Shown in pieces: positions 15,683-24,850 of a stretch of DNA of 53,498 nt. The notes beneath the pieces were generated by a model. It was not told the DNA's origin. It did no database searches and saw nothing but the letters and a program-made list of their open reading frames with translations. The stretch lies in contig CAIUVX010000128.1 of assembly GCA_903902705.1 (NCBI GenBank), positions 1-53,498 of the forward strand. The letters are read 5' to 3'. Within the stretch, counting starts at the first letter, position 1. Every line of letters starts with the position of its first letter. The translations under genes were made by a program, and so were the position numbers. Source of the DNA: an uncultured Methylococcales bacterium. Lineage in GTDB: Bacteria; Pseudomonadota; Gammaproteobacteria; Methylococcales; Methylomonadaceae.

Positions 15683-17365
15683 ATGAATAGAAGGTATATT
15701 GTGCGACTATTGCTATTAATGTTAAAAATTTTTATTGCCGCCTCTTTGTTAGCACACCCGATTGAATCTTTGGCGACTGCTAAGATGAAAAAATCTGGGC
15801 AAAAAAATATATTGCATCCCGTAGGCAGTGTCTGGGATCGCATTCGCTTTGGAATGCAAATCCCAAGATTTAATGTCGAGCAGCCTGCCGCCTTATCTTC
15901 ACAAAACTTGCCATTAAAGCAAGGTATTGATCAAAAAAATGTAGTTATAAAAACCACTTTATTACCGACATCAAATTATGGTGATTTAAACCGCACTCGC
16001 CTTACTATGGTTACGCGGTCAGACGACAAAAATAAAACTAAATCACGTCTGGCAACAAATGCAGTACAAAAACAAATTGTTGATTACGTCAATAATAATA
16101 GTCAGCCAGAGTCATCTGCTGTACAAACCCGCATTCGTACGCGTATTGAATTTCATCGTCAAACAGATAAGCTAGAGACTAAAGTGGCAACAGACGCTGT
16201 CAATAAGCGTGTGCCGCTCATCGCCACTGCACCCATAGATACAGGCTTAAAAATAACGCAATCGCCACAGGAAAAAGATAACAGCGAAAATCAACAGCCC
16301 GATCCCAGATTAACGATAATTAATGAACGAATTGGCAAACAGATAGCGTGGTATTCTCAACGTCCTAGTTATTTACAACAAGTGGCAGAACGGGCGCGAC
16401 CTTATATTTATCATATTGTTAGTGGACTCAGTGCTAATCATTTGCCCGCTGAACTCGCGTTATTACCCATCGTTGAAAGTGCTTATCAACCCACGGCACA
16501 ATCACCCAAAAGTGCAGCTGGGCTTTGGCAGTTTATTCCCAGCACAGGGCTTGATTTTGATTTAACACAAACTGAACAATATGATGCTAGGCTCGATATT
16601 GATGCCTCTACACAAGCCGCCTTCCGTTATTTATCCTTTTTAAAACGGCATTTTAATGGTGATTGGCTACTGGCGTTAGCGGCTTATAACTGTGGCTTAG
16701 GGCGAGTGGATGATGCCATTAGTCGTAATCGTGCCAACGGCTTACCGACTGATTACTGGTCATTGTCTTTACCCGAAGAAACGCAAGACTATGTTCCGCG
16801 TCTTTTAGCATTATCGAGTATTTTTGCTGATCCCCAGAGCTATGGTTTGAAACTACCCTCGATTAAAAACGAACCCTATTTTGTCAAAGTCAAAGTGGAA
16901 CGTCCGTTCGATATTGATTATTTATCGAACAAAAATCTTTCCACCATTGCTGAATTAGCTGATTTAAGTTATGAACAGTTTATTCAACTTAACCCTGGCT
17001 ATCTCAAACCTACACTAGAAATAGACGGACCTTTTACCTTATTGCTACCAGCAAGCAATGCCCATCAGCTACACCAACACCTTAGCCATGTGGAAAGATT
17101 TTTAACAGAACCTAGTGTATCAATGACCATCGCACCTTTGCAAAAAAAGGCGTGGGTTGAAGATAACCAAAAAACATCGTTCTCTTCGGTGCTGTCATCA
17201 CTATCAAATAAGCTACCCAGATTTGCCAGCCCATTATTATCTTTGAAGCTTAATAGCAATCAGACTACGCCGCGTATCACTAACCAACCTATACTTAATG
17301 ATATGTGGGCAATGACAGTCGGGCTGTTTAAATCACCTATGATGTTTCAAGACATGATGGCGTAA
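15683..17365 (+). CDS. mltD: MltD-like membrane-bound lytic murein transglycosylase
   Basis: The protein (560 aa from the ATG at 15683; a TTG lies one codon earlier) cleaves peptidoglycan glycan strands. It has an N-terminal hydrophobic signal/anchor (about 8-25) and the MltD-type block VWDRIRFGM (about 50-58). The SLT domain (about 215-390) has the catalytic Glu265 in LPIVESAYQP, then SAAGLWQFIPSTG and LALAAYNCGLGRV. A LysM-like region follows (about 400-460). About 140 residues of Thr/Lys/Asn-rich sequence separate the N-terminal block from the SLT domain, which is unusual for MltD, where the two are close. Only one weak LysM copy is visible. The last 100 residues are low complexity. Confidence 0.85.
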   Translation: MNRRYIVRLLLLMLKIFIAASLLAHPIESLATAKMKKSGQKNILHPVGSVWDRIRFGMQIPRFNVEQPAALSSQNLPLKQGIDQKNVVIKTTLLPTSNYGDLNRTRLTMVTRSDDKNKTKSRLATNAVQKQIVDYVNNNSQPESSAVQTRIRTRIEFHRQTDKLETKVATDAVNKRVPLIATAPIDTGLKITQSPQEKDNSENQQPDPRLTIINERIGKQIAWYSQRPSYLQQVAERARPYIYHIVSGLSANHLPAELALLPIVESAYQPTAQSPKSAAGLWQFIPSTGLDFDLTQTEQYDARLDIDASTQAAFRYLSFLKRHFNGDWLLALAAYNCGLGRVDDAISRNRANGLPTDYWSLSLPEETQDYVPRLLALSSIFADPQSYGLKLPSIKNEPYFVKVKVERPFDIDYLSNKNLSTIAELADLSYEQFIQLNPGYLKPTLEIDGPFTLLLPASNAHQLHQHLSHVERFLTEPSVSMTIAPLQKKAWVEDNQKTSFSSVLSSLSNKLPRFASPLLSLKLNSNQTTPRITNQPILNDMWAMTVGLFKSPMMFQDMMA

Positions 17366-17515
17366 TTTATGCTCACCTCTGTGCTGATATGTCTAGCATA
17401 GACAACCGTGTTAAGTAAGTGTGCAACAGCTAGTGTTGATTGAATGGATAAAAACCTGTATTTCATGGATAATGCACCACTATGTAATTGATTTTTTAAC
17501 TAACACAGTGTAGCA

Positions 17516-19276
17516 ATGAAACAAACGATAGAGGCTCTTATTGTACAAGCCGTTGAATCGCTCAAAACCAGTGGCGTTCTCGAAACAAACACCTTGCCAA
17601 CGATAACGATTGAGCGATGCCGTGATCCACAACATGGCGATTTTGCCACTAATGTGGCACTTATTTTAGCAAAATCAGCTAAAACCAATCCGCGTCAACT
17701 CGCTGAAAAAATTCTTGCTGTCTTACCCGTTCATGACGCTGTCATTAAAGTTGAACTGGCTGGACCTGGATTTATCAATTTTTTTATTAATCCCAATGTG
17801 CAATATGCCATTATTCAAACCATTCATGAGCTAGGTTGTGAGTTTGGTTTAAGCACCATTGGCGCAGGTAAAAAAGTACAAGTTGAATTTGTTTCAGCTA
17901 ATCCGACAGGTCCTTTACACGTTGGACATGGACGCGGTGCTGCTTACGGTTCAGTGGTTGCGGATTTATTGCAAGCAGTAGGCTTTAATGTTGAGCGTGA
18001 ATATTATGTCAATGATGCAGGTCGGCAAATGGATATTCTGGCGACTAGCGTTTGGTTGCGCTATTTAGAAGAATGCGGCGAAGTATTTCCATTCCCCAGT
18101 AATGGCTATCGCGGCGATTATGTGCGTGAAATTGCGTGGACAATTCATAAAAACTCCGCTAATCAGTACCACCAGCCTATCGCTACTGTGCTGGAAAACA
18201 TACCCGCCGATGAACCTCAAGGCGGTGATAAAGATGTGTACATTGACGCGCTGATTGAGCGGGCAAAAACCTTGCTAGGTTTTGAACACTACCGCGCTGT
18301 TTTTCAAGTCGGTTTACAAGGTATTTTACAAGACATTAAAGCCGATTTAAGCGAGTTTGGCGTGAATTATCAGTGCTGGTTTTCTGAACAGCAACTCATG
18401 GATGATGGTTCAGTAGAAAAAGCCTTGGCTCGTTTACGCGAAGGTGGCTATTTGTATGAAAAAGACGGCGCAACATGGTTTGCATCTAGCCAGTTGGGGG
18501 ATGAAAAAGATCGGGTAGTGGTGCGTGAAAACGGACAATACACTTATTTTGCCTCTGATATTGCCTATCACCATAACAAGCTAGAACGTGGTTTTGATCA
18601 AATCATCGATATTTGGGGTGCAGATCATCACGGTTATATTCCCCGCGTAAGAGCAGCCATGCGAGCATTAGGTGCGGACGATTCCAAGTTAACAGTGTTG
18701 TTAGTGCAGTTTGCTATTTTATGGCGTAATGGTGTAAAAGTTCCAATGTCCACGCGTTCAGGCGAGTTTGTCACCCTAAGACAATTGCGTAACGAAGTCG
18801 GCAAAGATGCTGCACGGTTTTTTTATGCGATGCGTCGCTCCGAACAACACATGGATTTTGATTTAAGCCTCGCGGTATCAAAAACTAATGAAAATCCCGT
18901 ATTTTATGTGCAGTACGCTCATGCCAGAGTGTGTAGCGTATTACGGCAATTGGATGAAAAAGGTTGGCAACGAAATTTACAATCAGGCATGGATAATCTA
19001 AATCTGCTAACAGCGGAACATGAAATCGCCCTATTAAGCACATTGGCACGTTACCCAGAAGCCTTACAGAAGGCGGCTTTGCAATATGAACCGCACCAAC
19101 TCATTCTCTATTTGCGTGATGTGGCGCATGAGTTTCATACCTACTATAACGCCCATCAGTTTTTGGTTGAGGACGCACTACTGCGTGACGCACGACTCAA
19201 TTTAGTGTGCGCAGTCAAACAAGTGTTGGCAAATGGCTTGGCTTTATTGGCTATTAACACCCCTGAATCTATGTGA
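17516..19276 (+). CDS. argS: arginyl-tRNA synthetase
   Basis: This 586-residue class I synthetase charges tRNA-Arg. The N-terminal Add-1 domain includes [10 protein letters not shown] (about 42-51). The HIGH motif is HVGH (135-138) in [15 protein letters not shown]. The Rossmann domain carries [11 protein letters not shown] and, in place of KMSKS, the [14 protein letters not shown] variant typical of bacterial ArgRS, followed by the DALR anticodon domain near the C-terminus. Length and layout are normal. The stop is directly followed by the SPOR gene start. Confidence 0.97.
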   Translation: MKQTIEALIVQAVESLKTSGVLETNTLPTITIERCRDPQHGDFATNVALILAKSAKTNPRQLAEKILAVLPVHDAVIKVELAGPGFINFFINPNVQYAIIQTIHELGCEFGLSTIGAGKKVQVEFVSANPTGPLHVGHGRGAAYGSVVADLLQAVGFNVEREYYVNDAGRQMDILATSVWLRYLEECGEVFPFPSNGYRGDYVREIAWTIHKNSANQYHQPIATVLENIPADEPQGGDKDVYIDALIERAKTLLGFEHYRAVFQVGLQGILQDIKADLSEFGVNYQCWFSEQQLMDDGSVEKALARLREGGYLYEKDGATWFASSQLGDEKDRVVVRENGQYTYFASDIAYHHNKLERGFDQIIDIWGADHHGYIPRVRAAMRALGADDSKLTVLLVQFAILWRNGVKVPMSTRSGEFVTLRQLRNEVGKDAARFFYAMRRSEQHMDFDLSLAVSKTNENPVFYVQYAHARVCSVLRQLDEKGWQRNLQSGMDNLNLLTAEHEIALLSTLARYPEALQKAALQYEPHQLILYLRDVAHEFHTYYNAHQFLVEDALLRDARLNLVCAVKQVLANGLALLAINTPESM

Positions 19277-19277
19277 T

Positions 19278-19868
19278 ATGGCAAAAGATTATAAACACCG
19301 AATACGCGGTAAAAACACTCTACATTCACAGGATTTCGATCCTGTGAGAAATTTGAGCGTATGGAAATGGATGCTAATTACCGCATTCTCTATTTCGGCA
19401 GTGGTTCTGGTTGTTTATGTAAGCAGCGTAAAAGTTAAAAACATTGATCCTAAAACAGTTGCCCAAGTATCTTCGACGGCTTCCATTGAATCAGAAATAA
19501 TAAAAGCCAAAGAACCTGAAGTAAAAGCTCCCCAGTTCGATTTTTATACTATCTTGCCTGAAAAAGAAGTAGTTGTGCCTGAGTATGAAATTAAAACCCG
19601 CACCCGCGAAGAGCGCGTTGGGCAAGCAAAAGCCACGCAATACATGATGCAGGCAGGTTCTTACAACGGCTCTAAAGAAGCTGAACAAATGCGGGCAAAA
19701 TTAGCTGCTATGGGAATTGAAGCCAATATACAAAAAGCCAAAGTTGAGAACACAATACGCTATCGTGTCAAGTTAGGACCTTTTGCCCAGATAGCCAGCG
19801 TCAACACCATTAATGCACGTTTAAAACAAAACGGTATTGATGTAATTGTCACTGAAACCGAACAGTAG
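19278..19868 (+). CDS. SPOR-domain membrane protein (FtsN-like)
   Basis: This 196-residue bitopic protein has a short basic cytoplasmic tail, a transmembrane helix at about 29-49, a charged linker and a C-terminal SPOR domain (about 120-195: MMQAGSYNGSKEAEQMRAKL, RYRVKLGPF). SPOR domains bind peptidoglycan lacking stem peptides at the division septum. An ATG at 19233 would overlap argS by 44 bases, so the ATG at 19278, directly after the argS stop, is chosen. In many gammaproteobacteria an FtsN-like gene follows argS, which fits a cell-division role. The paralogue cannot be settled from sequence alone. Confidence 0.88.
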   Translation: MAKDYKHRIRGKNTLHSQDFDPVRNLSVWKWMLITAFSISAVVLVVYVSSVKVKNIDPKTVAQVSSTASIESEIIKAKEPEVKAPQFDFYTILPEKEVVVPEYEIKTRTREERVGQAKATQYMMQAGSYNGSKEAEQMRAKLAAMGIEANIQKAKVENTIRYRVKLGPFAQIASVNTINARLKQNGIDVIVTETEQ

Positions 19869-19966
19869 CGGCGAATTTATTCGCGCCTATCCGCTACAAT
19901 TTAAGCCGTTACCAACAAAAAATATTGTCTGCATTAATTTTCAGTTGTTTATTTGCCCATCACACT

Positions 19967-20146
19967 ATGAAAAATTATTTATTATTTTTACCATTACTCA
20001 CTGTTTTAACTGGCTGTGGACAAGTAGGTCCTTTATATTTACCAGACGGACCTGCACCTATTTATGTACCCAAAGCCAAACCAGAGCCAGAACCAGAGCA
20101 AAAACCCCCCACTAAAACCCAATCCGAACCTGAAAAAACTAAATAA
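19967..20146 (+). CDS. lptM: small lipoprotein LptM/LppL (YifL family)
   Basis: The 59-residue lipoprotein has a signal peptide ending in the lipobox LTGC with Cys17. It continues GCGQVGPLYLPD, the conserved YifL/LptM start that helps LptD mature in the outer membrane. The rest is a Pro/Glu/Lys-rich tail. It lies three bases before lysA, as in Pseudomonas and other gammaproteobacteria (lppL-lysA). A longer frame starts at 19925, but the ATG at 19967 gives a proper signal peptide. Confidence 0.9.
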   Translation: MKNYLLFLPLLTVLTGCGQVGPLYLPDGPAPIYVPKAKPEPEPEQKPPTKTQSEPEKTK

Positions 20147-20148
20147 CT

Positions 20149-21396
20149 ATGGATTATTTTAATTATCGAAACGCTGAACTGTTTGCCGAAGAGGTAACGG
20201 TAGCGGACATTATTTATAAATACGGTAGCCCTTGCTACATCTATTCCAGAGCGACATTGGAAAGACATTGGCGAGCCTTTGATTCAGCGTTTGGCGATCA
20301 AGCACACTTAATTTGTTATGCGGTCAAAGCCAATTCCAATATTGGTTTGTTGAATGTGTTGGCGCGTTTAGGTTCAGGTTTTGATATAGTCTCGTTAGGC
20401 GAGCTGCAACGAGTGATTGCTGCGGGTGGTGATGCGAAAAAAATCGTCTTTTCAGGGGTTGGTAAACGCGAAGATGAAATTTTAGCTGCCTTAAAAATTG
20501 GCATCGCCTGTTTTAATATTGAAGTGAGTAGTGAACTTGACCGTATTAACGCGCTTGCTGAACAACTAGGCATCATCGCGCCCGTGTCGTTTCGGGTCAA
20601 TCCAGATGTAGATGCCAAAACTCACCCCTATATTGCGACGGGGTTAAAAGAAAATAAATTTGGTATTGATATAGAACTAGCTCTAGTCGAATACCGTCGT
20701 GCTGCCGCCATGCCACATATCAAGGTCATCGGTATCGATTGTCATATTGGCTCACAACTCACCGAAACTCGCCCATTTTTAGACGCATTGGACAAAATTC
20801 TAGCGTTAGTTGACATTCTTAAAGCGGAAGGTATTGAGTTACAGCATTTAGATTTAGGCGGTGGTGTCGGTATTCGCTACAAAGACGAACAACCGCCAGA
20901 ACCTGCCGATTATATTCAAGCGATATTGGCACGGCTAGGGGAAAATAAGTTTAAAATTTTATTAGAACCTGGTCGTGCTATTGTCGGCAATGCTGGTATT
21001 TTAGTGACCCAAGTTGAATATCTAAAACCGACTACTCACAAAAATTTTGCCATTGTTGATGCAGCAATGAACGACTTAGTGCGCCCGTCTTTATACAGCG
21101 CGTGGCAAGACATTATTCCTGTTAATCTACAAAGTACCGCCCCTGCACAACACTGGGATATAGTTGGTCCCGTGTGCGAAACAGGCGATTTTTTGGGCAA
21201 AGATCGCGTTCTACAATTGAACCAAGGCGATTTATTAGCGATACGTTCCGCAGGTGCTTATGGTTTTAGCATGAGTTCCAATTATAATTCCAGACCGCGT
21301 GTTGCCGAAGTGATGGTTGATGGTGAAGATATTCATTTAATTCGCGCCAGAGAAACTATTGAACAACTTTGGACAGGCGAACACTTGTTACCGTAA
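20149..21396 (+). CDS. lysA: diaminopimelate decarboxylase
   Basis: LysA makes lysine from meso-diaminopimelate with PLP. The Schiff-base Lys60 is in ICYAVKANSN. The alanine-racemase-like barrel includes GIDCHIGSQ and the phosphate-binding LDLGGGVGI, and the C-terminal domain holds GPVCETGDFLGKDR with the partner-subunit catalytic Cys, plus GAYGFSMSSNYN. Length is the usual 415. The gene follows lptM closely. dapF, often next in this order, is not present; a DUF2058 gene follows instead. Confidence 0.97.
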   Translation: MDYFNYRNAELFAEEVTVADIIYKYGSPCYIYSRATLERHWRAFDSAFGDQAHLICYAVKANSNIGLLNVLARLGSGFDIVSLGELQRVIAAGGDAKKIVFSGVGKREDEILAALKIGIACFNIEVSSELDRINALAEQLGIIAPVSFRVNPDVDAKTHPYIATGLKENKFGIDIELALVEYRRAAAMPHIKVIGIDCHIGSQLTETRPFLDALDKILALVDILKAEGIELQHLDLGGGVGIRYKDEQPPEPADYIQAILARLGENKFKILLEPGRAIVGNAGILVTQVEYLKPTTHKNFAIVDAAMNDLVRPSLYSAWQDIIPVNLQSTAPAQHWDIVGPVCETGDFLGKDRVLQLNQGDLLAIRSAGAYGFSMSSNYNSRPRVAEVMVDGEDIHLIRARETIEQLWTGEHLLP

Positions 21397-21407
21397 GGAA
21401 GCCCACG

Positions 21408-21962
21408 ATGAGCAAACAAAAATTATCGTTACAAGAGCAATTATTAAAATCGGGTTTAGTCAGTTCCGCAAAGGCGAAAAGTGTCAAATCTGATAAACAC
21501 AAACAAGAACAACTGCACCGCAAAAATAATATCGTAGTAGCAGATGAAGCCAAAGAATTGGCACAAAAAGCGCGGGCGGAACAACTGGCAAAAGATATTG
21601 AACTCAATCAACAACGCCAGCAACAAGAACTCAAAAAACAGCTACTTGCCCAAATTAAGCAATTGATTGAACAAAATAAACAGCCCAGAGATGAAGATGG
21701 CGTTGCTTACCGTTTTAATGACGATAACAAAGTAAAAACTTTGTATGTGTCAGAAATCATGCGGACGCAATTGATTAACGGAAAACTAGCCATCGTAAAA
21801 TTAGGCAAAAACTACCAAGTGGTTTCCGCAGAGGTAGCGCAAAAAATCAGTGAGCGTGATGTGAACAGCGTACTGGTACATAATGAAGTTATAACAGCAA
21901 AGGTTGAACAGCCAGACGATCCTTATGCCGCTTATGCAGTGCCAGATGATTTAATGTGGTAG
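21408..21962 (+). CDS. DUF2058 (YaiL-type) protein
   Basis: This 184-residue, highly charged protein begins KLSLQEQLLKSGLVSSAKAK, the typical YaiL/DUF2058 opening, then has a long Gln/Lys/Glu helix (about 30-95) that may be a coiled coil, and a compact C-terminal part (YRFNDDNKVKTLYVSEIMR). The family is sometimes described as nucleoprotein/polynucleotide-associated; its exact role is unknown. The start at 21408 has a good AAGGAAG site overlapping the lysA stop, while an earlier in-frame ATG at 21369 lies inside lysA. Confidence 0.88.
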   Translation: MSKQKLSLQEQLLKSGLVSSAKAKSVKSDKHKQEQLHRKNNIVVADEAKELAQKARAEQLAKDIELNQQRQQQELKKQLLAQIKQLIEQNKQPRDEDGVAYRFNDDNKVKTLYVSEIMRTQLINGKLAIVKLGKNYQVVSAEVAQKISERDVNSVLVHNEVITAKVEQPDDPYAAYAVPDDLMW

Positions 21963-22038
21963 TTAATGGCAGTCGAATAACCCAATTGAAACAATCAACG
22001 GGTAAACTACTGGCTACGAAAATCATTCAACCACTATC

Positions 22039-22974
22039 ATGATGTTTCTTGTCAAAGATTTTATCGAAACTACTGAAAAGTTAGTTTTTGCTGTCGTCGC
22101 TCAAAACCTAGAACAGAATAAAGTGCTGTGTTTTTTACGTTATGTGCGTGGAAAAACAGGGCAAAAAAAATACGTCACCGAGGAGGCGAATCTTTTTTTG
22201 CAACAGCACTATCCCGACTATCTGCATTATTCTCCAGTGTTAGACGCGCATCTTCATGCGGTATCTGTTAATCGTATTATTAGCCATCATCAACCTAAAC
22301 AACGCTTGCAAGCCATTCTGCACGCTGAGCAAGCTGATGAAGTGGAGCATGATTTGATTGCATTGTGTCGCTTATTACAAACACACGGTTTGGATTTAAC
22401 GCACTGCGGCGTAACGGGTTCGCTATTAATCGGTGCGCAACAGCACAGCTCCGATATTGATTTAGTGTGTTATGAGCGCGGCGTTTTTCAATATTGCCGC
22501 GAATTAGTGCGTGAACTAATCGCACGACAGACACTACAGGATTTACATGAGCAAGACTGGCAAGACTCTTATCAACGCCGTGATTGTGATCTCAGTTTTG
22601 CCGATTATGTCTGGCATGAGCAGCGTAAATTTAATAAAGCCCTGATTAACGGGCGCAAATTTGATGTCAGTCTGATTAATCCGTGTGCTTCCCCTTCTAC
22701 CCGTTATCAAAAATGTGGCGCGATAACGTTGCAAGCACAAGTGATTGATGACACAGCAGCTTTTGATTATCCTGCTGAATTCAAGCTAAATCACCCGCAC
22801 ATCGATTCGGTGGTGAGTTTTACCGCCACTTACACAGGGCAAGCAGTGAAAGGTGAAACGGTTGAAGTGTCTGGCTTAGTCGAACAAAATTCACAAGGTG
22901 TTAAACGCATCGTAGTGGGTTCAAGTCGAGAAGCACACGGCGAATATATTAAAGTGATGCAATGCTCAAAATAG
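22039..22974 (+). CDS. predicted nucleotidyltransferase (archaeal-type, COG1665-like)
   Basis: The 311-residue protein holds a nucleotidyltransferase active site, GVTGSLLIGAQQHSSDIDLV, with G127-S128 and the metal-binding Asp139 and Asp141 (GS...DxD). An N-terminal domain (1-100) and a C-terminal beta-rich region (about 225-311: VVSFTATYTGQAVKGETVEV) flank it. From memory such proteins are annotated in archaea as a predicted nucleotidyltransferase or DNA polymerase beta-like subunit. It overlaps the HAD gene by 13 bases and is two genes before beta-RFAP synthase. A link to tetrahydromethanopterin or another archaeal-type C1 function is inferred from this context only. Confidence 0.78.
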   Translation: MMFLVKDFIETTEKLVFAVVAQNLEQNKVLCFLRYVRGKTGQKKYVTEEANLFLQQHYPDYLHYSPVLDAHLHAVSVNRIISHHQPKQRLQAILHAEQADEVEHDLIALCRLLQTHGLDLTHCGVTGSLLIGAQQHSSDIDLVCYERGVFQYCRELVRELIARQTLQDLHEQDWQDSYQRRDCDLSFADYVWHEQRKFNKALINGRKFDVSLINPCASPSTRYQKCGAITLQAQVIDDTAAFDYPAEFKLNHPHIDSVVSFTATYTGQAVKGETVEVSGLVEQNSQGVKRIVVGSSREAHGEYIKVMQCSK

Positions 22975-23624
22975 CCAATTTTTCCGCCGTCATTTTTGAT
23001 ATGGATGGTTTAGTTTTGGATACCGAAGCGACATACTTTATCGCGTGGCAACAGGCAGCAGCAATGCTGGGTTACACATTATCTGATGCGTTTTGTTATT
23101 CCTTGTCAGGGCTGAATGGTCAGGCGATAAGAGAAAAATTATTGGCTGAATGTGGTGATAATTTTGACCTGCAAGGCTTTAATAAAACTGCAACAAGCCA
23201 ATGGCGTAAGCATATTAATGATAACGGCATTGCCGTCAAACAGGGTTTCAAGGAATTACTGGCATTTATTGTAGAACAACAATTACCCTATTGCTTAGCC
23301 ACCAATAGCCGCACCGCTAATGCACTTGAATGTCTTGAACTAGCAGGATTAAGCGATAGCTTCACAACCATCATTAGCCGTGATAATGTTGAACACAGCA
23401 AACCTGCACCCGATATATTTTTAAAAGCAGCGGATTTCTTACAAGTGTCTATTCAGCACTGTTTAGTCTTAGAAGATTCGCATACAGGTATCGTTGCCGC
23501 TAAACTAGCGGGGGCTTTTTCCGTGTATGTGCCATCAAATGCACCGATAAATCCGCTAACCCTTGAACACTGTGATGCTATGCACTCTGATTTATTACAA
23601 GTGTTAGAATCACTCCGCGCTTAA
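22962..23624 (+). CDS. HAD-superfamily phosphatase (subfamily IA, beta-phosphoglucomutase-like)
   Basis: The 220-residue hydrolase begins with the HAD nucleophile motif FDMDGLVLDTE (Asp13, Asp15). A helical cap follows (about 20-90), then motif II (CLATNSRT), the Lys of motif III (SKPAPDIFLKAA) and motif IV (LVLEDSHTGIVAA). It dephosphorylates a small phosphorylated metabolite; the substrate is not visible. Translational overlap with the nucleotidyltransferase and an 11-bp gap to beta-RFAP synthase make a three-gene operon likely. Confidence 0.9.
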   Translation: MLKIANFSAVIFDMDGLVLDTEATYFIAWQQAAAMLGYTLSDAFCYSLSGLNGQAIREKLLAECGDNFDLQGFNKTATSQWRKHINDNGIAVKQGFKELLAFIVEQQLPYCLATNSRTANALECLELAGLSDSFTTIISRDNVEHSKPAPDIFLKAADFLQVSIQHCLVLEDSHTGIVAAKLAGAFSVYVPSNAPINPLTLEHCDAMHSDLLQVLESLRA

Positions 23625-23635
23625 CAGAGAGCTTC

Positions 23636-24640
23636 ATGTATAATTTTGACAATTTTTCAGCACCACAAAACAACAACCAAATGATACCAGCGTCTACCGT
23701 CTCCGTAATTGCCCCCGCTCGATTACACATGGGATTTATTGATTTAAGCGGCTCATTGGGTCGTCATTTTGGTAGTATCGGCGTGGCACTGAACGAACAC
23801 GCCACCCGCTTATCAGTCACTTCCGCCGAACAACGTAGCATTACTGGCGCGTCAGCACAACGCGCAGATCAGTGTCTCAGTATGTTATGCAAAGCACTTA
23901 ATGTTTCTGATAAAGTCAACATTCACATTGAATCAGCAATTCCTGAACATATCGGCTTAGGTTCGGGTACGCAAATGTCCTTAGCTATTGGCTCAGCATT
24001 AAATGTGCTTTACGACTTAAAACTTAGCGTGCGTGAGATTGCCTCTTTGATGGACAGAGGCTTACGCTCAGGTATTGGCATCGGCATTTTTGAGCAAGGC
24101 GGATTAGTGGTCGATGGTGGACGAGGTGAAAATACTATTATTCCACCCGTGTTAGCGCATTTTGATATACCCAATGAATGGCGATTTATTTTAGTGTTTG
24201 ATGAACGCGGTCAAGGCTTACACGGACATCAGGAAGTTGAAGCCTTTAAAAAACTACCGCCTTTTCCACAACAAGAAGCCGCTCGTTTATGCTATTTATT
24301 ATTGATGCAAGGTTTACCCGCATTGGCCGAAAATGACATCGTGCGTTTTGGTGAAGTTATCAGCCAATTACAACAATCCGTCGGTGAACATTTTGCCTCT
24401 GCACAAGGTGGGGTATTTACCAGCCCCGAAGTCACCCAAGCAATGCACTGGTTACAACAACAAGGCGCGGTAGCGATTGGGCAAACCTCATGGGGACCAA
24501 CGGGTTTTTGTGCCATTGATGGTGCAGCCTTAGCCGAATCAATAACCGAACAAGCTCGCCATAGGTTTGCAGACATGAGTAATTTGAACTTTGTCACCGC
24601 CAGTGCGCGTAATTGTGGTGGTGAAGTGTTCGTAATATAA
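23636..24640 (+). CDS. mptG: beta-ribofuranosylaminobenzene 5'-phosphate synthase
   Basis: This GHMP-type enzyme joins p-aminobenzoate to PRPP with loss of CO2, the committed step to tetrahydromethanopterin, the C1 carrier of methanogens and many methylotrophs. The GHMP ATP-like loop IPEHIGLGSGTQMSLAIG is at about 103-120. The N-terminal VIAPARLHMGFIDLSGSLGR and the C-terminal QTSWGPTGF are family hallmarks. The length (334 aa) is normal. The gene is the strongest single indication of methylotrophy here. Other H4MPT genes are not in the window. Confidence 0.93.
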   Translation: MYNFDNFSAPQNNNQMIPASTVSVIAPARLHMGFIDLSGSLGRHFGSIGVALNEHATRLSVTSAEQRSITGASAQRADQCLSMLCKALNVSDKVNIHIESAIPEHIGLGSGTQMSLAIGSALNVLYDLKLSVREIASLMDRGLRSGIGIGIFEQGGLVVDGGRGENTIIPPVLAHFDIPNEWRFILVFDERGQGLHGHQEVEAFKKLPPFPQQEAARLCYLLLMQGLPALAENDIVRFGEVISQLQQSVGEHFASAQGGVFTSPEVTQAMHWLQQQGAVAIGQTSWGPTGFCAIDGAALAESITEQARHRFADMSNLNFVTASARNCGGEVFVI

Positions 24641-24657
24641 CCCAGCTATTATAGATA

Positions 24658-24765
24658 GAGCTAACGCACAATAAAATGATACCGTTCGTGGTGAGCTGTG
24701 AGCTTGTCGAACAGTCGAACCACATTCACACTTCGACAAGCTCAGTGCGAACGGTTTTGTAATCA
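24658..24765 (-). repeat. CCGTTCG-type MITE-like repeat, copy B
   Basis: Read on the minus strand this is TGATTACAAAACCGTTCGCA, then CTGAGCTTGTCGAAGTGTGA, through to AACGGTATCATTTTATTGTG and GTTAGCT. It matches copy A except for a short internal duplication near 24695-24715 (GAGCTGTGAGC). It lies directly upstream of the restriction-methylation gene. An open frame extends upstream of that gene's start only because it reads through this repeat. Confidence 0.85.
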
Positions 24766-24850
24766 TTTTTTCACGGTTAGCTATAACATCCTTTCAAGTG
24801 GCGTTTTTTTCGCAACCCAACGTTGTAGGCTACAACCAAGCAAACTATTC

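Noticed and set aside
19846-20115. 89-codon frame overlapping lptM
   Set aside because: The overlapping frame gives a clear lipoprotein with the YifL/LptM signature, so this one is a shadow.
24698-24850. N-terminal extension of the restriction-methylation enzyme
   Set aside because: The extra 51 codons read through MITE-like copy B (LRQAQCERF peptide) and are followed by a family-like start at 24851.
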